Assembly (NCBI RefSeq): GCF_040412425.1
Contig: NC_089777.1
Location: 30,641,537 to 30,705,536 of the forward strand
DNA from: Macrobrachium rosenbergii
Lineage: Eukaryota; Arthropoda; Malacostraca; Decapoda; Palaemonidae
DNA length: 64,000 bases
Reading direction: 5' to 3'
Part shown: positions 10,400 through 22,829 of the stretch, one piece after another
How positions within the stretch are numbered: the first letter of the stretch is position 1
Layout: every line of letters starts with the position of its first letter
Program-made: the position numbers and the translations under genes
The notes under the pieces: model-generated
What the model saw: only the letters and a program-made list of their open reading frames with translations
Database searches by the model: none
Told to the model about the DNA's origin: nothing

Positions 10400-12458
10400 C
10401 CCCAGTTAAAATCGATATTCCTATATCCAGGGAAAGGCTGACGTTAAATACAAAAGAATTCATACTACACATAATTTGCATAAAATCTGTAACCCCCATG
10501 AAAGAATACAAATGAGACATTCTAGAATGAATAAATATGAATAATATGAAACGGCCTATAAAAACGAAGTAGTGTCCGTATCATTCTAATTAAAACTACA
10601 CACATTCTGAAGCAATAATGCAACCATAAACTGCAATATAAGAATCGTCGAAATATGAATTTCACGACACATCACGTTTCCTTGTCAAATTCATTCACGT
10701 AACCTTAAGACAATTCCACCACACGCAGGCGATCATTTTGATACAAACATTAACTAAATCAAAACACATGCGGAAAGTATAAAAAAAAAAACCTGACCCT
10801 GATGTGTGCATCATAAAACATTTCAATCAAGGAAAGCCTAACGGGGATACCGCAACCAACATTTCAGTCGGGAAAATCACATCAGGTTATAAACAAAGCA
10901 ATATGAGGCAGGTACATTAACATCATTTCAATCAAGAAAATCAAACATAGATGGAAAAATTTACCGTAATTATAAACATACGAAAAAGATACTCGCCTTC
11001 CCCCCCTCACCCTTCCCCCTAGTCCCTCAAAACCAAGGAGGACCTACCCCTCTCCCCATGAGCTTCTCGGGGCCCTTTCTCCGAAGATAAACATCAGCAG
11101 TGCTGGGAAGCTATAACAAATCCTGACAATGAGAGACGTGATGGTACAGCCTACCTCAGTACAATACGCCTTTCTCACACTAACAAAACTGTACACTGGC
11201 CCCCCCTAAAGGCACAACCACAATAAATTACTAGAAAAAACCGACCAACAGAGGAAGGTCTGGGAGACAACCGCCAAATCATATGGGTCTGGGGAAGATG
11301 CTGAAAGAGTGTATGACGATACATTTCATCAATTGGGAGCTTCACTTCAAAGGGAAATCACAGTAACTGGGATTGGAACCTGAAGAAAAAGCACACAAAT
11401 ATTGTACATAGTTTTTCTTTAGAAAGAAGTAATCCAACCTCCGTGATAAAACAGATGGAAGGAGGAACGGAGATAATTGAGTTACGCTGTTACAAAAACC
11501 TTTAAACCTGTACAATACAGAAATATTATTTACAATCTTTTTTTTTATATATAATCCTACATACCTAGTATTATACTGAAAGTTCATAATCGTTTTATGA
11601 ACAGACAAATGAAAATAAATTTTAAAGGCAATTCTAAGGGAAAATCTACCAAAAAAACAAAAAAAAGTGAGGTCGAACCAGCGCTATACAGATGAACCCA
11701 AAGAAAACTAGTGCAGGTCCCCTCAAAGGCATAATTTGCAACACTTGTTTAGGCAATGTGAACGCCATCCCTAATGATATAACTTCCTGGGATAGCAATC
11801 AATGGTGAATTGGCCACTGAACAACGGCTGCTAGCAATACATCTGGCTAATTTACATTAACATCTACTTCTGAATTAACAACTATAAATCTAATAATAAG
11901 TCGCGAATTCACAAAATTTGAAATATTCGAAGCAGATGTAAATTATATCCTAGCTCTAAAGCGACTAAAAACACACCAAATTATACAGAAACTATAACAA
12001 AAGAATCGGACGTCACAACAGGGTATTCCCCTACCGATAAGGAACATAATTAAAAAAAAAAAAAATATTTATTTTCAACGAGACTCCCTCTTTAAAAATT
12101 TCTTCTTATTTAGTATCATCAGTCCACAAAGTAAGAATTTACTCGACTCATGTGAGTGGCATACCAATGCAAGAAAGTGAGCTTCAAATAAAGTATTTCA
12201 GAGCACTTACAATAATGAAGGCAACTTCACTGAATCTAACCATCAACTGCAAGCCAAGTTTTTTCTCAAATTAAACAAATAATTTTTTATCTTTATACTT
12301 CTCCCACTAACCAAGTATCTTTTATTACTAATCTCTTATCCTCCTGTGTATCTGCATGTGAACTTGACCTAAGAAATTCCAAACAAATAGAAAAGAGAGA
12401 AAATTCACAAGAAAAAAAACAGGTCTGAAAGAATAAAAGAAAAAGATCACACGCACAC

Positions 12459-12460
<2 letters not shown>
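10400..12460. other. AT-rich stretch without recognisable genes
   Basis: Short frames only. A C-rich patch lies near 10998-11060 and poly(A) runs near 12051-12065. Nothing else supported. Confidence 0.45.

Positions 12461-12510
<50 letters not shown>
12461..12510. repeat. (GA)n microsatellite
   Basis: 50 bp of uninterrupted GA. Confidence 0.97.
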
Positions 12511-12513
<3 letters not shown>

Positions 12514-13130
12514 AGATGACGAGTGAAGAGGGTACATATCTCCTTAGAGGGATAATCACCCCCCGCAGCGCCTGCCACCCCCTGCTGGCTACGCCCTCAT
12601 TCATACAATGTCATGCATTATTCACGCTGTACTCTCGGTCTATACATTTGTTTACGCAATGCCCCGATGAAGTCTACATCTGCGGTAAGAGTTTCATTTA
12701 GGGAAGACACCTGGGCACTGGAGGCTTCTTTTTTTAGCTTTTTCTTTTAATTCACAGGAAAATATTTAATAGGTAGACCCTTACTTGTTGCTCAAAAGAG
12801 CAGGATTGCGTGCTGGGTTAAGTCGAGATTAATATAACCACCATCACTTATAGCAAGGAACGAAAAAAGTATATTTGTGATATCTACAAGTGATCGGCTG
12901 ATATTCATCTAGTTAATTCTTGGGTTTAAATAATTGTTTTTCTTGAATGACCTATTTGGTATAATTAAAATTTACGATTCTACTCGTATAGGATAAAAAT
13001 ATTTAAAAGAGCAACTCTAGATATTTAGCGAGTTAACAACTTGCAGTGACTAAAATTATTTTATATAGAGGGATTTTCAGCCAACTATTGGCAGCGTTCC
13101 TCTTAAAGTTGTCCCCTAACGACTTTTCAA
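12511..13130. other. Unique stretch
   Basis: A GC-richer piece at 12540-12680 followed by AT-rich sequence. No gene recognised. Confidence 0.4.
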
Positions 13131-13138
13131 TATATTAA

Positions 13139-13350
<212 letters not shown>

Positions 13351-13783
13351 GTTTTATTTCAACTTTGGTGAGGCAAAATAGATACATAAATTAGATACAT
13401 AAGTTAATGTTTTATTGTTCTGGGCCACGAGTCGAAATAAAAACAGAAAACAATGGCCAACAGAAAACGGCCCTTCCAAAAAGCTTCCCTGTGATTCTGA
13501 TCTCGTCTAAATGCCCTTGGGCAAAGACCAAATTAATCTGACTTGATGCTGGGAATAATACGCCAACCCTGAACACAATAATGGAAAAATGTACCAAACT
13601 TACACGCCCTTTGGTTAAGATGAGAAAGTATCCGACCTCGTGCTGAAATGATATTCCTAAACAGAACACAACACTATGAATGTTATGAAGGTTACCGGAG
13701 GAAAATACAAAAATCTGTGTGACCTTGATCTTGACCTAGGATCAAGATAAAATCAGTCTGAGCTGACAGCTAAACAACATACC

Positions 13784-13841
<58 letters not shown>
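13784..13841. repeat. (AAT)n trinucleotide array
   Basis: About 58 bp of AAT repeats. Confidence 0.97.
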
Positions 13842-13842
<1 letters not shown>

Positions 13843-14738
13843 GATTGTAGTAGTTGTAATACCAAGTATTAGATGTTCTTAGACAAGTTCCTTTAATTCA
13901 AATTACTTTGCAATGAGTCAAGTGGACTGCATTAAAAAGGCCTAAACAAGTAGTCTTTCTTTAATTTTTGACACCTCAAAAATATGTAATGGTTTGCGTT
14001 CGTTATCACGACCACATTGTAACCATCAGCAACTCGTCAAGCCAGGTGACTTAGGTACCCCTCTTATCAAGCCATCATTCAAAAGGATGGTACCAGAAAG
14101 AATAAATTATTTAAAGCATCAATATAGTACATGAATTTCTTTGGTTACTTCTAGTAATTGATCGACTGACTGTCTGTTTAATCTGTCGACAAGAGAACAA
14201 ACCACGTCACGGTTGCAATAACACATTAAACACAATGGAAAACATGATTAAACCACAGACGACACAAAATGTCTTAGAAATGAACAGACACACGGAACAC
14301 TCATTCGAACACAATCAAAATTTTGCTAAGCAGTGTTTGATAGCAGTTTCAAAACTGACAAATTGTCAAAAATTATGACATCCCCCTGGTGACTTGAACA
14401 AAGCAACAAAGTCATTACTAAGACTGGGTGGCGGCACGATATTTCGGGAAAAAAACCAGCCAACGGCGCAAATCATTTTACATGCAAATATAAACAAAAA
14501 TGTCGCACCACCAAAGAATCAAATGCTAATCTTGAATGGCAAACATCGCAGTAGAAGTAAAAGCTTTGCAAACTGAATCCCCAAACTACATCCGCCTAAA
14601 ATTCACCCGGCCCTTCGTTATTTTCGGCGTCCTCGAATTCCAACCCATGACATATTCGCCAAACCCGACAATAAGTCGCGAACTTCTCGGGCTATCGTCT
14701 CAATGCCACCGGAATATATGTAATCACAGAAAGAGAGA
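13842..14738. other. Unique stretch, no gene recognised
   Basis: Short open frames of about 60-70 codons near 14394-14742 give no motif. Confidence 0.4.
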
Positions 14739-15345
14739 GTGAGAGAGAGAGAGAGAGAGGGGGGAGGGTGGGAGGACATAGAGAGAAGGACCACAGCCGA
14801 AAGCTAATAGGCATCTCAAAGCATTCATCAAAAGCACCGCAGAGGAAAGTTATTTATCACGGGCAATTATCAATGGGCAAGTGGACAGCCGCAGAAGCCT
14901 TTGTACATAGATATCCCTGTGAGATGAAGCAGCCTCCGTACACGGATATCCTTGCGACTTGACGCATCCTTTCTCGAATTCCCGAGTCCAAGCAGCGGAA
15001 ACCATTCGTAATAATGAGATCCGAAATCATTAGCATTAACGTCAAGCTTCAGAAGGGACGGCACGCATAAGCAAAGACGCGAGATAGGGCAGAGGAAATG
15101 GAGGCCGCCGACAAAAAGCAAGGACAAACATTATCATACTTGAACCTGATAATGGCATCATTCATTAACCAAAGTAAGCTTAATGACGCCATAAACTGTG
15201 ACTTTACTATCGCAGTCGTTCCATCTTTCATGAAGCATAATAAAGATGCTGCTAATTGTCCCAATGGCAGAAATTTACTAGCAGATAACGAGGGGGAGAT
15301 CCCCTGCCTCGAAAAATATTCGTTGAATATGACTCACTGAATGAT
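14739..15345. other. GC-richer unique block with a small ORF
   Basis: After a short GA run (14739-14759) comes a less repetitive block. A duplicated gatatccNtg segment with period about 33 bp lies at 14906-14970. A plus-strand frame of 80 codons (15098-15340) begins in a fair translation context (gaggaaatgg), but its product has no domain I know. It could be an exon, a small protein or a conserved non-coding block. Confidence 0.25.
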
Positions 15346-15887
15346 AGTAAGAGAAACCCAGGAGTGAAGACGGACAGTACACACTAAGTTATTATTAATT
15401 CTAAATTCCCATCTCGTCCATCGGGTCTCACTTTGACCACCTTGTCAATTGCACCAGACCGCTAAGTTTGTTGCAAGGTTGATAACGCTTCGTTTACAGG
15501 GCAGGGGGTTAATTCTAAGCTCAACCCACTTCTTCTTATCTGGGCTAAGAACCAGGACTAAGAACCATCTTGAGTAAGTTTTCCCTTTACAACGCAAAGA
15601 CGTTTAGTGCCCACAAACCAGCAAGTGGGTCCACTGCATTTTTCACTTACTTTCCCTTACTAGAACTCAGTCCACCCAACCTCAGCCTGGTAACTGGTTC
15701 TATTCTATCCAGCGAGTTCAAGCTCAACTAGGTAGAGATGCTGACAAAAATTCATTTATAAATGAAACCACGAAAAAGTAAAAATTTTGAAATATTCAAC
15801 ACAAATGTCAGTTATCCCCATACACATTAGAATGCAAAATAATTTCACAGTTAAATACTACTGATCAGCATATGCATATGTACAGTG

Positions 15888-15892
15888 CACAC

Positions 15893-15962
<70 letters not shown>
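15888..15962. repeat. (AC)n-(AT)n compound microsatellite
   Basis: AC of about 18 bp followed by AT of about 54 bp. Confidence 0.95.
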
Positions 15963-15965
<3 letters not shown>

Positions 15966-16189
15966 TTTTATCACATTATATATATACTATGTATATATGC
16001 CCGTTTAATAACAGCCAATAACACGAACAGTGACAGTTTTGCTGACGCTCTTTAATTAAGAAAACAGCAATGACAGATTTTTTTCCATCAGCGTTTACTT
16101 TATAGTTTCGCCCTATAATATCTTTTAAAATAGTTATTATAATTCTTACTGATCAGATAACAGGATAGAATGAGAAATGGCAGCTTAAG

Positions 16190-16400
16190 GGAAATTACGG
16201 AATTTTCATACATAGATGAGATAGCGATGTAAGATGGTTTGGACATGTAATTAGGGCCACCCGAGGGAGAGTAGCAAGTGGCAGGAGTCAGCTGGGCTCC
16301 TCTGTGCACCAGAGGAATTGGAAGACTCACACTTGGATGAGAGCTAAGAGACGATAGGGTGGGGATTTGTGGAAGTGAAAGCACAGAAAGCCATGCGTGA
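16190..16400 (+). pseudogene. Scrap of a non-LTR retrotransposon reverse transcriptase (C-terminal end)
   Basis: The frame starting at 16229 reads VRWFGHVIRATRGRVASGR, matching the WFGHV...R signature that follows the reverse-transcriptase domain in many LINE ORF2 proteins. It runs 42 codons to a stop at 16355-16357, and the similarity seems to continue weakly beyond. No other LINE motif is seen nearby, so this is a short dead fragment. A long minus-strand frame over the same bases is a shadow. Confidence 0.7.
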
Positions 16401-16952
16401 CGGAATTTCACAGAGGTTCCTTTTGGAACAGTGATATTAGAGGCAATAATAATGACTGAATCCAATTTAAGCTCAAGGACCACAAAATCCTTATTTTCGG
16501 AAAATTTCTCGGTCCAAAATATGAAACGAACCGCATAAAGTCCAAATAAAACATCGATGAAACTTACTCCTTCACAATTCGACACATTCCGACAATACTC
16601 GCATCTGCTTCCTATTCCCTGCAAATCAGCATCACTTCCTGAATAACCCTACCTCTCCTTCTCTCTTCCCAATTTATCGCTATACTCGCGAGGATGACCT
16701 TAGCCTACCCCCACCCCACCCCACCCCTGAAGAGCGGCTATTGCAATGATGCCTTTACCTGGTGCAAAGATACAAATCATGTCCGGTGATTTTATGCGAC
16801 ATGCACACTCGCATATTGATACACCCGACTGCTATTTGTGTATGCTCCATCGACGTCTCCGGGTGTCTGTTATTATTTCGTGCAGTGTCGGTGCCCGGGT
16901 ATTACCGTGACGGTGACAGCCAAGGCAGAGAAGCGCCCAGAACACCCGCGGC

Positions 16953-16955
<3 letters not shown>

Positions 16956-17013
<58 letters not shown>
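16956..17013. repeat. (GA)n microsatellite
   Basis: About 56 bp of GA inside a GC-richer stretch (16780-17110). Confidence 0.97.
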
Positions 17014-17015
<2 letters not shown>

Positions 17016-17234
17016 GAAACGAAGCGAAAGACGTCCTACCGTCGGAAAAGAGAATGCTGAGGGAAAGCCAGGCGGCGGCAAGCAATGGAATTCGAGACCA
17101 AATTGGCGATTGGAGCATAAGCGTTACTAGGAATACGATATGGTTAATTAGCGAGTCTGAACAGCATGGGAGGAAAAGTGGGGAGTAAAACGAACAAGAC
17201 TGAGAGTACACGAAGATATGAGAATAAATGACAA

Positions 17235-17353
17235 AATTAATTAATGAGTAAGAACACCGTAGGAAGAAAAATTAAAATTAATTAATGAGTAAGAACACCG
17301 TAGGAAGAAAAATTAAAATTAATTAATGAGTAAGAACACCGTAGGAAGAAAAA
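17235..17353. repeat. 41-bp tandem repeat, about three copies
   Basis: gagtaagaacaccgtaggaag begins at 17246, 17287 and 17328, exactly 41 bp apart. The copies are identical except near the outer edges, so the duplication is recent. Confidence 0.97.
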
Positions 17354-18179
17354 TGAAGAATATATGAACATGACTGAGAGTACATGCAAATATGGTTAAA
17401 AAGACCAGCTCGGTTAACATCATACACTGATCAGTTAAATACACCTGAAAGGGAATATATGACGACTTGCTTAAATCACTTATTACGGAGCAGAATGGGA
17501 TGAAAAGTGGAACAGTAAGAGAACATGAATACGGTTAAAATAACGAGTATGAAACACGTACAAAAATGTGGAACAGTTAAGAAATTAAGTCTACTCGCTT
17601 GGGGATCAAGGGAAGACAAAATCAAACTACCGAATGAATAAAAATTACGAAATAAAATGGAATAGGTAACGAAAAAGTTATCATATAAGGAAGAGGGGAG
17701 GAAAAAGCTGAATTAACGAGTATGCAACAACAAATGAAAAAAGTATAAAAAGGATAGTAAATAAGGTTGAATGGGGAAAGTGCGATTAAAGAGGGCGGAA
17801 GATCAAACGAAAAATGTATTACACTATTAATGCGTGGAACATTCAAAGCAATAACAAGCGTGGTTTTCAGATAACACCTGTCAGATTAAAGGTATAAAAA
17901 AATATATACAGGCAGCTGTGGAACTTGCAGGTGTTAAGAGCGTATTGTCGCAGGAGCCTGAGATAACACTCTAGTTACAAAATGATAAAAACTTAAGGTT
18001 GCTTTTTTAAATACAAATGGGAATATGAAAGAAGAGGATTATAAACACCTAAAAAATACTCACGATCATTACCATTTAACATACACAAGTTCACAGGTGG
18101 GTGGAACAACATTGAACATTCTACTAAGGTTGAAATATAAGCAACAACACTCACTCTTAGGATTATTTACATATGTGAA

Positions 18180-18191
18180 TGTGTGTGTGTG

Positions 18192-18250
<59 letters not shown>
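18180..18250. repeat. (GT)n-(GA)n compound microsatellite
   Basis: A 14-bp GT run followed by about 55 bp of GA. Confidence 0.95.
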
Positions 18251-18252
<2 letters not shown>

Positions 18253-18345
18253 CCTCAAACCACCACCTTTGCACATCCAGAAGTCCCAAGAGAAAAAGAT
18301 TTTTCAAATACAAAAAAACCTCCTACTTCACATGCTGCTAACAAT

Positions 18346-18348
<3 letters not shown>

Positions 18349-18432
<84 letters not shown>
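18349..18432. repeat. (GA)n microsatellite
   Basis: About 84 bp of GA. The 265-codon frame at 18025-18822 exists because this run and 18195-18250 contain no stop codons. Confidence 0.97.
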
Positions 18433-18434
<2 letters not shown>

Positions 18435-18559
18435 CTGGAAAACTGCAACAAACACTGTACTTCAAATGATCCTTCCTATACATAATACAAGGTCAACCAC
18501 CCAACCCGATATGAGGTCGGAAACCAAACAATCCGTGAAATGGGAATGCCGTTACGTCA

Positions 18560-18800
18560 TAAAAAAAGAAGAAGAAAAGACGGGTCACCCAAGGGAAAGC
18601 ATTCCGAGAAGAGTAATTAAATTACTATTCGCCGAGTGGTCCGAGGATCATATGGACTCGAGGTACGACTTGTTAGTCCGAGCGGCAGGTGGTCTGCCCG
18701 ACAGGAAAAAGGGGTACGTGGTACGAATACCAGGTTTGGTATGGGCAAGATCCATGTGGATCTTGGGTATGGGTGTGTGGAGGAACAGCTTCGTGAGGAT
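18560..18800. promoter_or_regulatory. Candidate regulatory block rich in palindromes
   Basis: GC-richer than its flanks. TAATTAAATTA at 18614-18624 is a paired homeodomain (TAAT-N3-ATTA) dimer site. Downstream come CATATG and a 20-bp near-perfect palindrome at 18746-18765 flanked by exact 8-bp direct repeats. The block is also an open frame, so an exon cannot be excluded. The regulatory reading is inference from motifs only. Confidence 0.3.
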
Positions 18801-19334
18801 CAATACCACAGCTAAACTTTAATCTTGTTGCAATGAATTATTTGCAAGAGAAAACCTCAGTGTTTTATTATGAATTTCAGATGATCAATATGACAGGTAA
18901 ACTTTAGTCTCGTCACAATGAAATATCTACTAGAAAAAATATATTATTTTTAATGAATTTCAGGTTAACTTGTAAGGTCATCTTCAATATTTTTGTGCCG
19001 TAAAGAAAGGTGCTATAAATATGTCATTTAAGATCTAAATTATTTCAAGGCAATTATTTTAAATAAACGTTAAAAACCACATGAAACAAATGATTGAAAA
19101 TAAGTTAAAAGTTAAAAATTTGACAAGTTACACCTTAGACAGTAACTGATGCTTCTAATCATGCTAGAATGCCTTTCTGACAGACAAACCGGCGGAGAAA
19201 TGAAGAAACTTAAGTTTTATTCTATCATGTAAAGCAAAACGAATGCATATAATTTTCTGAAATACGATAACCTTAAAATTATTTTCCACTAAGCAAAGCG
19301 CAGGGTAAAAGGTCCTCCTAGTTTAGAACCTTCA

Positions 19335-19350
19335 TTAGTAAAATTTCTCA
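19335..19350. repeat. Left target-site duplication of the SINE
   Basis: TTAGTAAAATTTCTCA, identical to 19630-19645. Confidence 0.9.
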
Positions 19351-19629
19351 GTTCTTCACTGGATGGGTCGATATCGTACTCGCCTAGCACTCCTAACCCC
19401 GCGTTCGATTCTCCGGCCGGCCAGTGAAGGATTAGAGGAATTTATTTCTGGTGATAGAAATTCATTTCTCGGTATAATGTGGTTCGGATTCCACAATAAG
19501 CTGTAGATCCCGTTGCTAGGTAACCAATTGGTTCTTAGCCATGTAAAATAAGTCTAATCCTTCGGGCCAGCCCTATAGGAGAGCTGTTAATCAGCTCAGT
19601 GGTCTGGTTAAACTAAGGTATACTTAACT
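19351..19629 (+). mobile_element. Complete tRNA-derived SINE (family 1), 279 bp
   Basis: The element begins with a tRNA-like head whose B box is GTTCGATTC at 19403-19411. The body contains atttatttctggtgatagaaatt and the tail ends ggtctggttaaactaaggtatactta. A perfect 16-bp direct repeat on each side marks the insertion. The A-box region is poorly conserved in this copy; the relative at 45025-45300 shows it better. Related copies lie near 28.3, 39.7, 44.0, 45.2 and 51.8 kb. I recall this family as widespread in decapods. Confidence 0.9.
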
Positions 19630-19645
19630 TTAGTAAAATTTCTCA
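19630..19645. repeat. Right target-site duplication of the SINE
   Basis: Exact repeat of 19335-19350. Confidence 0.9.
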
Positions 19646-19689
19646 CACCAGACAGTGCAATCCAATGTACCATCAGTACTGACATTTTA

Positions 19690-19800
19690 CACTATATATA
19701 TAAATTTATATATATATATATATATACATATACAGTATATGTGTATATATATATTATATATAATGTTAATATATAAATATACATATATATGCATATCTAT
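19690..19800. repeat. AT-rich dinucleotide tract
   Basis: Interrupted TA/CA dinucleotides. Confidence 0.85.
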
Positions 19801-19823
19801 CAACAAAGCTCTAACCTCCAAAT

Positions 19824-20020
19824 ATCGTTTAATATCCAATTCGCTCTACCTCAGAAATAATACCGAAGGGGAATTATAACTGATGCGTGGTTTGTCAGCT
19901 CGAGGATTCGATCCTCCAATAGCAACTAGTCCGACTTCAGTGACCAGAACTCTTACCACTGGGCTGTCAAGAGAGGTATAAAACCCTTACCACTGCGCTG
20001 TCAAGAGAGGTATAAAGGTG
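19824..20020 (-). mobile_element. SINE-like copy with duplicated tRNA head (family 2 relative), left arm
   Basis: Read on the minus strand: an A-box-like CAGCCCAGTGGT, a B-box-like GGATCGAATCC at about 19905-19915, then aattccccttcggtattatt and a tail ending near gatattaaacgat at 19824. The head is duplicated in tandem with a 34-bp period (ttaccactg at 19953 and 19987). The tail relates it to the SINEs at 29.4 and 47.3 kb. Confidence 0.65.
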
Positions 20021-20129
20021 ATACCGACTCTGCCGTACATATGCCAGTCGAACGCAAGTAGTTGTACTTAGGGTCAGCGTCAACCCACCACGACATGACA
20101 GCCAACTGCCACGTTTTGAAACACATAGC

Positions 20130-20255
20130 TATTTATGAGGTCGGAGGTCACTGCTGTCGGTGGATCGAATCCGCAGGGTGACAAACCATTTATTATTTAT
20201 AATTCCCCTTGGGTATTATTTCCGAGGCAGAGCGAATGGGATATTAAACGAAGTA
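20130..20255 (+). mobile_element. SINE-like copy (family 2 relative), right arm
   Basis: Contains GGATCGAATCC at about 20162-20172, then aattccccttgggtattattt and gatattaaacga. It faces away from the copy at 19824-20020, making an inverted pair with a spacer of about 240 bp. Confidence 0.65.
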
Positions 20256-20389
20256 AGTCAAAAGCCCTGGGTAACCCAAGAGCATTACACTACAGAGCAG
20301 GGCACATTCATCTTAAGAATAGGAAAAATTCATAATGTAATGTTTAACTCTGTATTACCATATGCAGATATATTTAGGTAATTACATCG

Positions 20390-20390
<1 letters not shown>

Positions 20391-20459
<69 letters not shown>
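20391..20459. repeat. (AT)n microsatellite
   Basis: About 68 bp of AT. Confidence 0.97.
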
Positions 20460-20461
<2 letters not shown>

Positions 20462-20770
20462 GTATGTATACGTGTGATAGTCCGAGCTTGCGCATAGTTA
20501 CCAATTTTTTTTTTTGGGGAGGGAACACTACCCGTTCTCATGTATGCAATAACATGAACATAGTAAAGGACTTTCTCTGACTAAGCAATATAATCCACTC
20601 CCTCTTGCTACGTACATCGCCACTCTGCAATTTATAGTCCAACAACTTTGCTGAGTCCTTTGCAATGAGCTAATAATATAAACTTCATATTTTCACAGGT
20701 CGATGTATGTTGGGAGTTGCAGGGTCTTGCGCTCCCTTTCATACTGAATTGATGCCAAATAATAAGACAA

Positions 20771-20838
<68 letters not shown>
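20771..20838. repeat. (CT)n microsatellite
   Basis: About 66 bp of CT on the plus strand, against the prevailing GA orientation. Confidence 0.97.
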
Positions 20839-20841
<3 letters not shown>

Positions 20842-20879
20842 GGTGTGGAAGCGCGCGGGTGTGCGTACACACCCCACAC

Positions 20880-20975
20880 ACAGATATATATAAATATATA
20901 TTATATATAAATATATATACATTATTAATATATATACACATATATATATAAATACATACTAACATACATACATGC
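20880..20975. repeat. Degenerate AT/AC tract
   Basis: Interrupted TA with CA and AAT breaks. Confidence 0.85.
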
Positions 20976-22130
20976 GGTGTGACTGTCTCAGAAGAAGAAC
21001 AAGAGAGAGTCCTACCTAAGAAACCGCTAGTGAAAAACGTCCTGAATATTTAATCGAAATGAAAAACGAAAAATAAAACTAACACCTTTCCTACCTCACA
21101 GACACAAATGACAATACTTAAATATGAAGTAAATCTAATAAAAGATTGTCAAATCAAGACAAAGTAGTTGAAATGTATTTTAATGAAGTTATTAAATTTT
21201 ATACAAAAACTTCACAATTCAATCACTCAACATGGGCGAACATGCTTTATGGAAAGCGTAATAGCTCGACGCATGGCTAACACACTTACTGAAATTACCG
21301 TGATATTTATATAATGCCACAATCTATTACATGACAACAATCTAGTTTTCTAGTTTATAGCTACTTATACACATTTCCACTGTCAGTTAATGGAAAAAAA
21401 TATTATCGAGAATGGTATGTTATGGACTTCAAATTCAATTTAGGGAAAAAAAAAACTTTATGGAAACTTTCTGATAATCTCCATTTTCACTTCAATATAT
21501 AGTTCAAGGTGGTGCACTTTAAATCAAGTTCTATATTCCATCTGTATGGGACGTATTTCTAATATAACTGAATCTGTTCACCGCAATCACTGCAACGAAA
21601 AATTACACAAATACTACTTGAAACCTACAGAAAAATCATCGAATTTATTATACACAATAAAAAAAAACATTTGTTTTCTTGTTTTTTTTCCCACGGACAG
21701 CAACAGCCTCCAGCCCGGTGAAAGGCAGGGCATGAATATCATCCATAAGAAACAAGTAATAACAATGAGGTTTGGAATGAGACGAAGAATCACGACTGCT
21801 TCGCAAAAAAGGTGCCAGGAATGTTCAGAAACCCAGCAAGAACTAAAGCTATAAATACAATGAAAGGGTACCCACCAGCTATTTGGTCAAAATACTTTCC
21901 ATGGTTGAATGAGAAACTAAGGTCACACGATAAGAATAATTTACGCTCGATATCAAATAAACCATTCATTTTTCTAATAACGAAAGAAAGAAATTTAAGG
22001 AATTCTAAGTGACAGAAATCATAAATATTGTAATGCTGTGGACTGAGCTTCAGAAGAATGATAAGGAAAACATCTTAGTACTTTTCAGAATATAATCTAA
22101 TAGTTCACCGATGACCGGAAAGGCGATAAA
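20976..22130. other. AT-rich unique stretch
   Basis: No gene recognised. Several short plus-strand frames near 21546-22012 lack motifs. Confidence 0.4.
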
Positions 22131-22209
22131 GAAGGAGGAGGAGGAGGAGGAGGAGGAGGAGGAGGAGGAGGAGGAGGAGGAGGAGGAGGAGGAGGAGGAG
22201 GAGAGAGAG
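22131..22209. repeat. (GGA)n trinucleotide array
   Basis: About 75 bp of GAG/GGA repeats, purines on the plus strand. The Leu-run frame on the minus strand is an artefact. Confidence 0.97.
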
Positions 22210-22687
22210 GTCTTCGAATAAAAAGGGCAGAGTCACCAATACAGGGACAAGTGAAGCAGGCATATTCAGCAGAGCAAGGTTTAGCACATTATCATAGCTG
22301 GGCCATAATGTCGATGTGCCCTGCTGTTTTATTTGGGTAGCGGCCATATGCAGCGTCATCTCCACGCGCTTCGGTCGTAACTTACTTGCTATGATGGACC
22401 CCTCCCCCTCATCCCTCCCTTCCGAGTACCTCCTCCCCCCTCTCCCAACAGACCACCACCCTCCTCCCGACCGACTAAACCCCCTCAATACCAAACTACC
22501 ACCCAACCTTAAATAAAAATTTCTCTCCGTTCTTCTCCTTAATCCCACACATCACACGAGCTTCCACGTTTAACATACATCTCCCATGCGCTCTCTGGCG
22601 CATAAATACTGCATAACCTTTCGTTTGGCCCTTATATCATGACTTATATACGGCGTGCATTTACATATTCTCCGAGTTTACTGTACG

Positions 22688-22689
<2 letters not shown>

Positions 22690-22768
<79 letters not shown>

Positions 22769-22808
22769 TATATATATATACACATATATATATATATATA
22801 TATATATT
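22690..22808. repeat. (TA)n microsatellite with interruptions
   Basis: About 115 bp of TA, broken near 22765 and 22782. Confidence 0.97.
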
Positions 22809-22829
22809 GCATATGTGTGTGTAAGCAAT

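Noticed and set aside
12328..12537. Frame with Ser-Leu run
   Set aside because: Artefact of the GA array at 12461-12510.
16100..16624. 174-codon minus frame
   Set aside because: It overlaps the LINE scrap that reads correctly on the plus strand.
18025..18822. 265-codon plus-strand open frame
   Set aside because: Half of it is Arg-Glu repeats read through two GA arrays. Only the last part is non-repetitive and it shows no known domain.
22105..22548. 147-codon minus frame with a Leu run
   Set aside because: The Leu run is the GGA array read backwards, and the rest is low-complexity Arg/Gly sequence.
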